From: Halanaerobiales bacterium
GTDB taxonomy: Bacteria > Bacillota > Halanaerobiia > Halanaerobiales > JADQBU01
Assembly: GCA_016278435.1 (NCBI GenBank)
Contig: JADQBU010000191.1
Coordinates: 1-6,340 of the forward strand
Direction of reading: 5' to 3'
DNA: 6,340 nt
The translations under genes were made by a program, and so were the position numbers. The notes under the pieces were generated by a model. The model did not search any database. It was not told where the DNA came from and saw nothing but the letters and a program-made list of their open reading frames with translations. How positions within the stretch are numbered: position 1 is the stretch's first letter; every line of letters begins with the position of its first letter. This document shows, piece by piece, positions 5,295 through 6,340 of this stretch.

Positions 5295-6293
5295 ATGGCT
5301 TTTAATTTAAAGGGAAGAAGCTTACTAACACTACTTGATTATTCAAAGGAGGAAATAAACTATCTTTTAACCCTGTCACAGAATTTAAAGGATAAAAAGA
5401 GGGCTGGAATCAGGGGAGACCTGCTGGCTGGAAAGAATATAGCTTTAATCTTTGAGAAACCGTCTACCAGAACCCGCTGTGCCTTTGCTGTCGGAGCTAA
5501 GGATGAAGGAGGTTATCCCGAGTATCTGGGTAAAAATGATATTCAACTGGGCAAAAAGGAGACGGTAGCCGATACAGCCCGGGTTTTAGGACGGATGTTT
5601 GACGGTATCCAGTTCAGGGGCTTCAAACATGAGACAGTTGAAGTACTGGCCGACTATGCCGGAGTTCCGGTCTGGAATGGTTTAACTGATAAATATCACC
5701 CGACCCAGATTCTGGCTGACCTGATGACAATCAAGGAAAAGTTCGGTTATCTGGAAGGGATAAATCTGGTTTATGCCGGTGACGGCCGCAATAATATGGC
5801 CAATTCTCTGATGATCGGAGCGGCGGTAATGGGTATGAACTATACGATTGTATCTCCAGATGAGCTGTGGCCCTGCCCGGATTTAATTGAAAGATGTGAG
5901 AATATTAATTTTGAATCAGGAGGGTCAATTGAGATAACAGATGATCCGGTAGATGGTGTACTGGGGGCAGATGCGCTTTATACCGATGTCTGGGTTTCGA
6001 TGGGTGAAGAAGATAAATTTAGTGAGAGGATTGAACACTTAAAGCCCTACCAGATTAATGCTGAGATGATTGAGAACACGGAGAATGAAGATGTAATTTT
6101 CCTGCACTGTCTTCCGGCCTATCACAATATAGAAACAGATAATGGACGCAAGATACATGAAGAATATGGTATAGAAGAGATGGAAGTAACTGATGAGGTA
6201 TTTGAAAGTGAATATTCAGTGGTATTTGATGAAGCTGAAAACAGAATGCATACTATTAAAGCAGTAATGGTAGCAACGATTGGTAATCAATAA
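5295..6293 (+). CDS. arcB: Ornithine carbamoyltransferase, ArcB type
   Basis: A 332-residue full-length cytoplasmic enzyme that catalyses citrulline + phosphate = ornithine + carbamoyl phosphate; the ArcB type normally runs towards carbamoyl phosphate for ATP formation by carbamate kinase. Signatures in order: FEKPSTRTR with carbamoyl-phosphate-binding STRTR at 57-61; YLGKNDIQLGKKE at 77-89; FRGF at 107-110; HPTQ at 135-138; GDGRNNMANS at 162-171; DVWVSMG at 231-237, the SMG ornithine loop that separates it from putrescine and aspartate carbamoyltransferases; HCLPA at 271-275; and ENRMHTIKAVMVATIG at the C-terminus. No active-site residue is missing. The biosynthetic enzyme ArgF has the same fold; the deiminase-like gene upstream argues for a catabolic role. 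AAGGAGG (5279-5285) is nine bases from ATG. GC content is higher than in the preceding genes (29 of 60 bases at 5581-5640 versus 13 of 60 at 661-720). Confidence 0.96.
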   Translation: MAFNLKGRSLLTLLDYSKEEINYLLTLSQNLKDKKRAGIRGDLLAGKNIALIFEKPSTRTRCAFAVGAKDEGGYPEYLGKNDIQLGKKETVADTARVLGRMFDGIQFRGFKHETVEVLADYAGVPVWNGLTDKYHPTQILADLMTIKEKFGYLEGINLVYAGDGRNNMANSLMIGAAVMGMNYTIVSPDELWPCPDLIERCENINFESGGSIEITDDPVDGVLGADALYTDVWVSMGEEDKFSERIEHLKPYQINAEMIENTENEDVIFLHCLPAYHNIETDNGRKIHEEYGIEEMEVTDEVFESEYSVVFDEAENRMHTIKAVMVATIGNQ

Positions 6294-6340
6294 TATAAAG
6301 CAAATAAAATAAATTATAATACTAACAAAAGGGGTTTTAG

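Noticed and set aside
5295..6293. Putrescine or oxamate carbamoyltransferase instead of the ornithine enzyme
   Set aside because: The DVWVSMG loop and HCLPA motif, with overall near-canonical ArcB sequence, indicate ornithine as the acceptor.
6315..6320. TATAAT box just after arcB
   Set aside because: No acceptable -35 element lies 16-18 bases upstream, and AT-rich spacers produce such boxes by chance. The nearby AAAAGGGG (6327-6334) may be the ribosome site of a following gene, but the window ends too soon to tell.

Overview
The window is a compact, single-strand metabolic cluster. All seven genes lie on the plus strand with short gaps. The DNA is AT-rich (about 22-35% GC in sampled stretches of the first full gene, about 45-48% in the last one). 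Most genes have strong GGAGG-type ribosome binding sites, and one broken gene appears to use a TTG start. This fits a low-GC, anaerobic, Firmicutes-like fermenter. The acidic proteins and the TRAP transporter/LarA/arginine-deiminase-type gene mix would suit a group such as Halanaerobiales, but that assignment is only an inference.

Layout: (1) 1-306, the 3' end of a TRAP-transporter large membrane subunit (DctM), cut by the window edge. (2) 322-1614, a complete LarA-family (DUF2088) protein with all nickel-pincer and catalytic residues. (3) 1643-2497, a short enzyme of the arginine deiminase/amidinotransferase superfamily with a complete Cys-His-Glu/Asp catalytic set. (4) 2524-3906, a YjiH-family multi-pass membrane protein with a nucleoside-recognition/gate domain. 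(5) 3925-4134, the N-terminal stub of a second, divergent LarA-family gene, cut just before its first conserved active-site motif; the same 9-base sequence ends both it and the preceding gene. (6) 4198-5121, a D-2-hydroxyacid dehydrogenase. (7) 5295-6293, ornithine carbamoyltransferase of the ArcB type. The only sizeable intergenic region (5122-5294, 173 bp) holds a candidate promoter. Its -35/-10 spacer is largely filled by a perfect 15-bp inverted repeat matching the operator pattern of FadR-subfamily GntR regulators, followed by a possible leader hairpin.

How the genes may work together: the deiminase-like protein and ornithine carbamoyltransferase are the first two steps of the arginine deiminase route (arginine to citrulline, then ornithine plus carbamoyl phosphate). 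A carbamate kinase would complete ATP formation but is not in the window. The YjiH-family protein between the enzymes is a candidate amino-acid or product transporter. The TRAP permease, the LarA homologue(s) and the D-2-hydroxyacid dehydrogenase form a second theme: uptake of an organic acid, racemisation or epimerisation at a hydroxyl-bearing carbon, and oxidation or reduction of a 2-hydroxy acid. The two themes could be independent, or they could form one pathway for a guanidino- or carbamoyl-bearing 2-hydroxy acid. The latter is speculative. No RNA gene, CRISPR array, insertion sequence or phage gene was seen.
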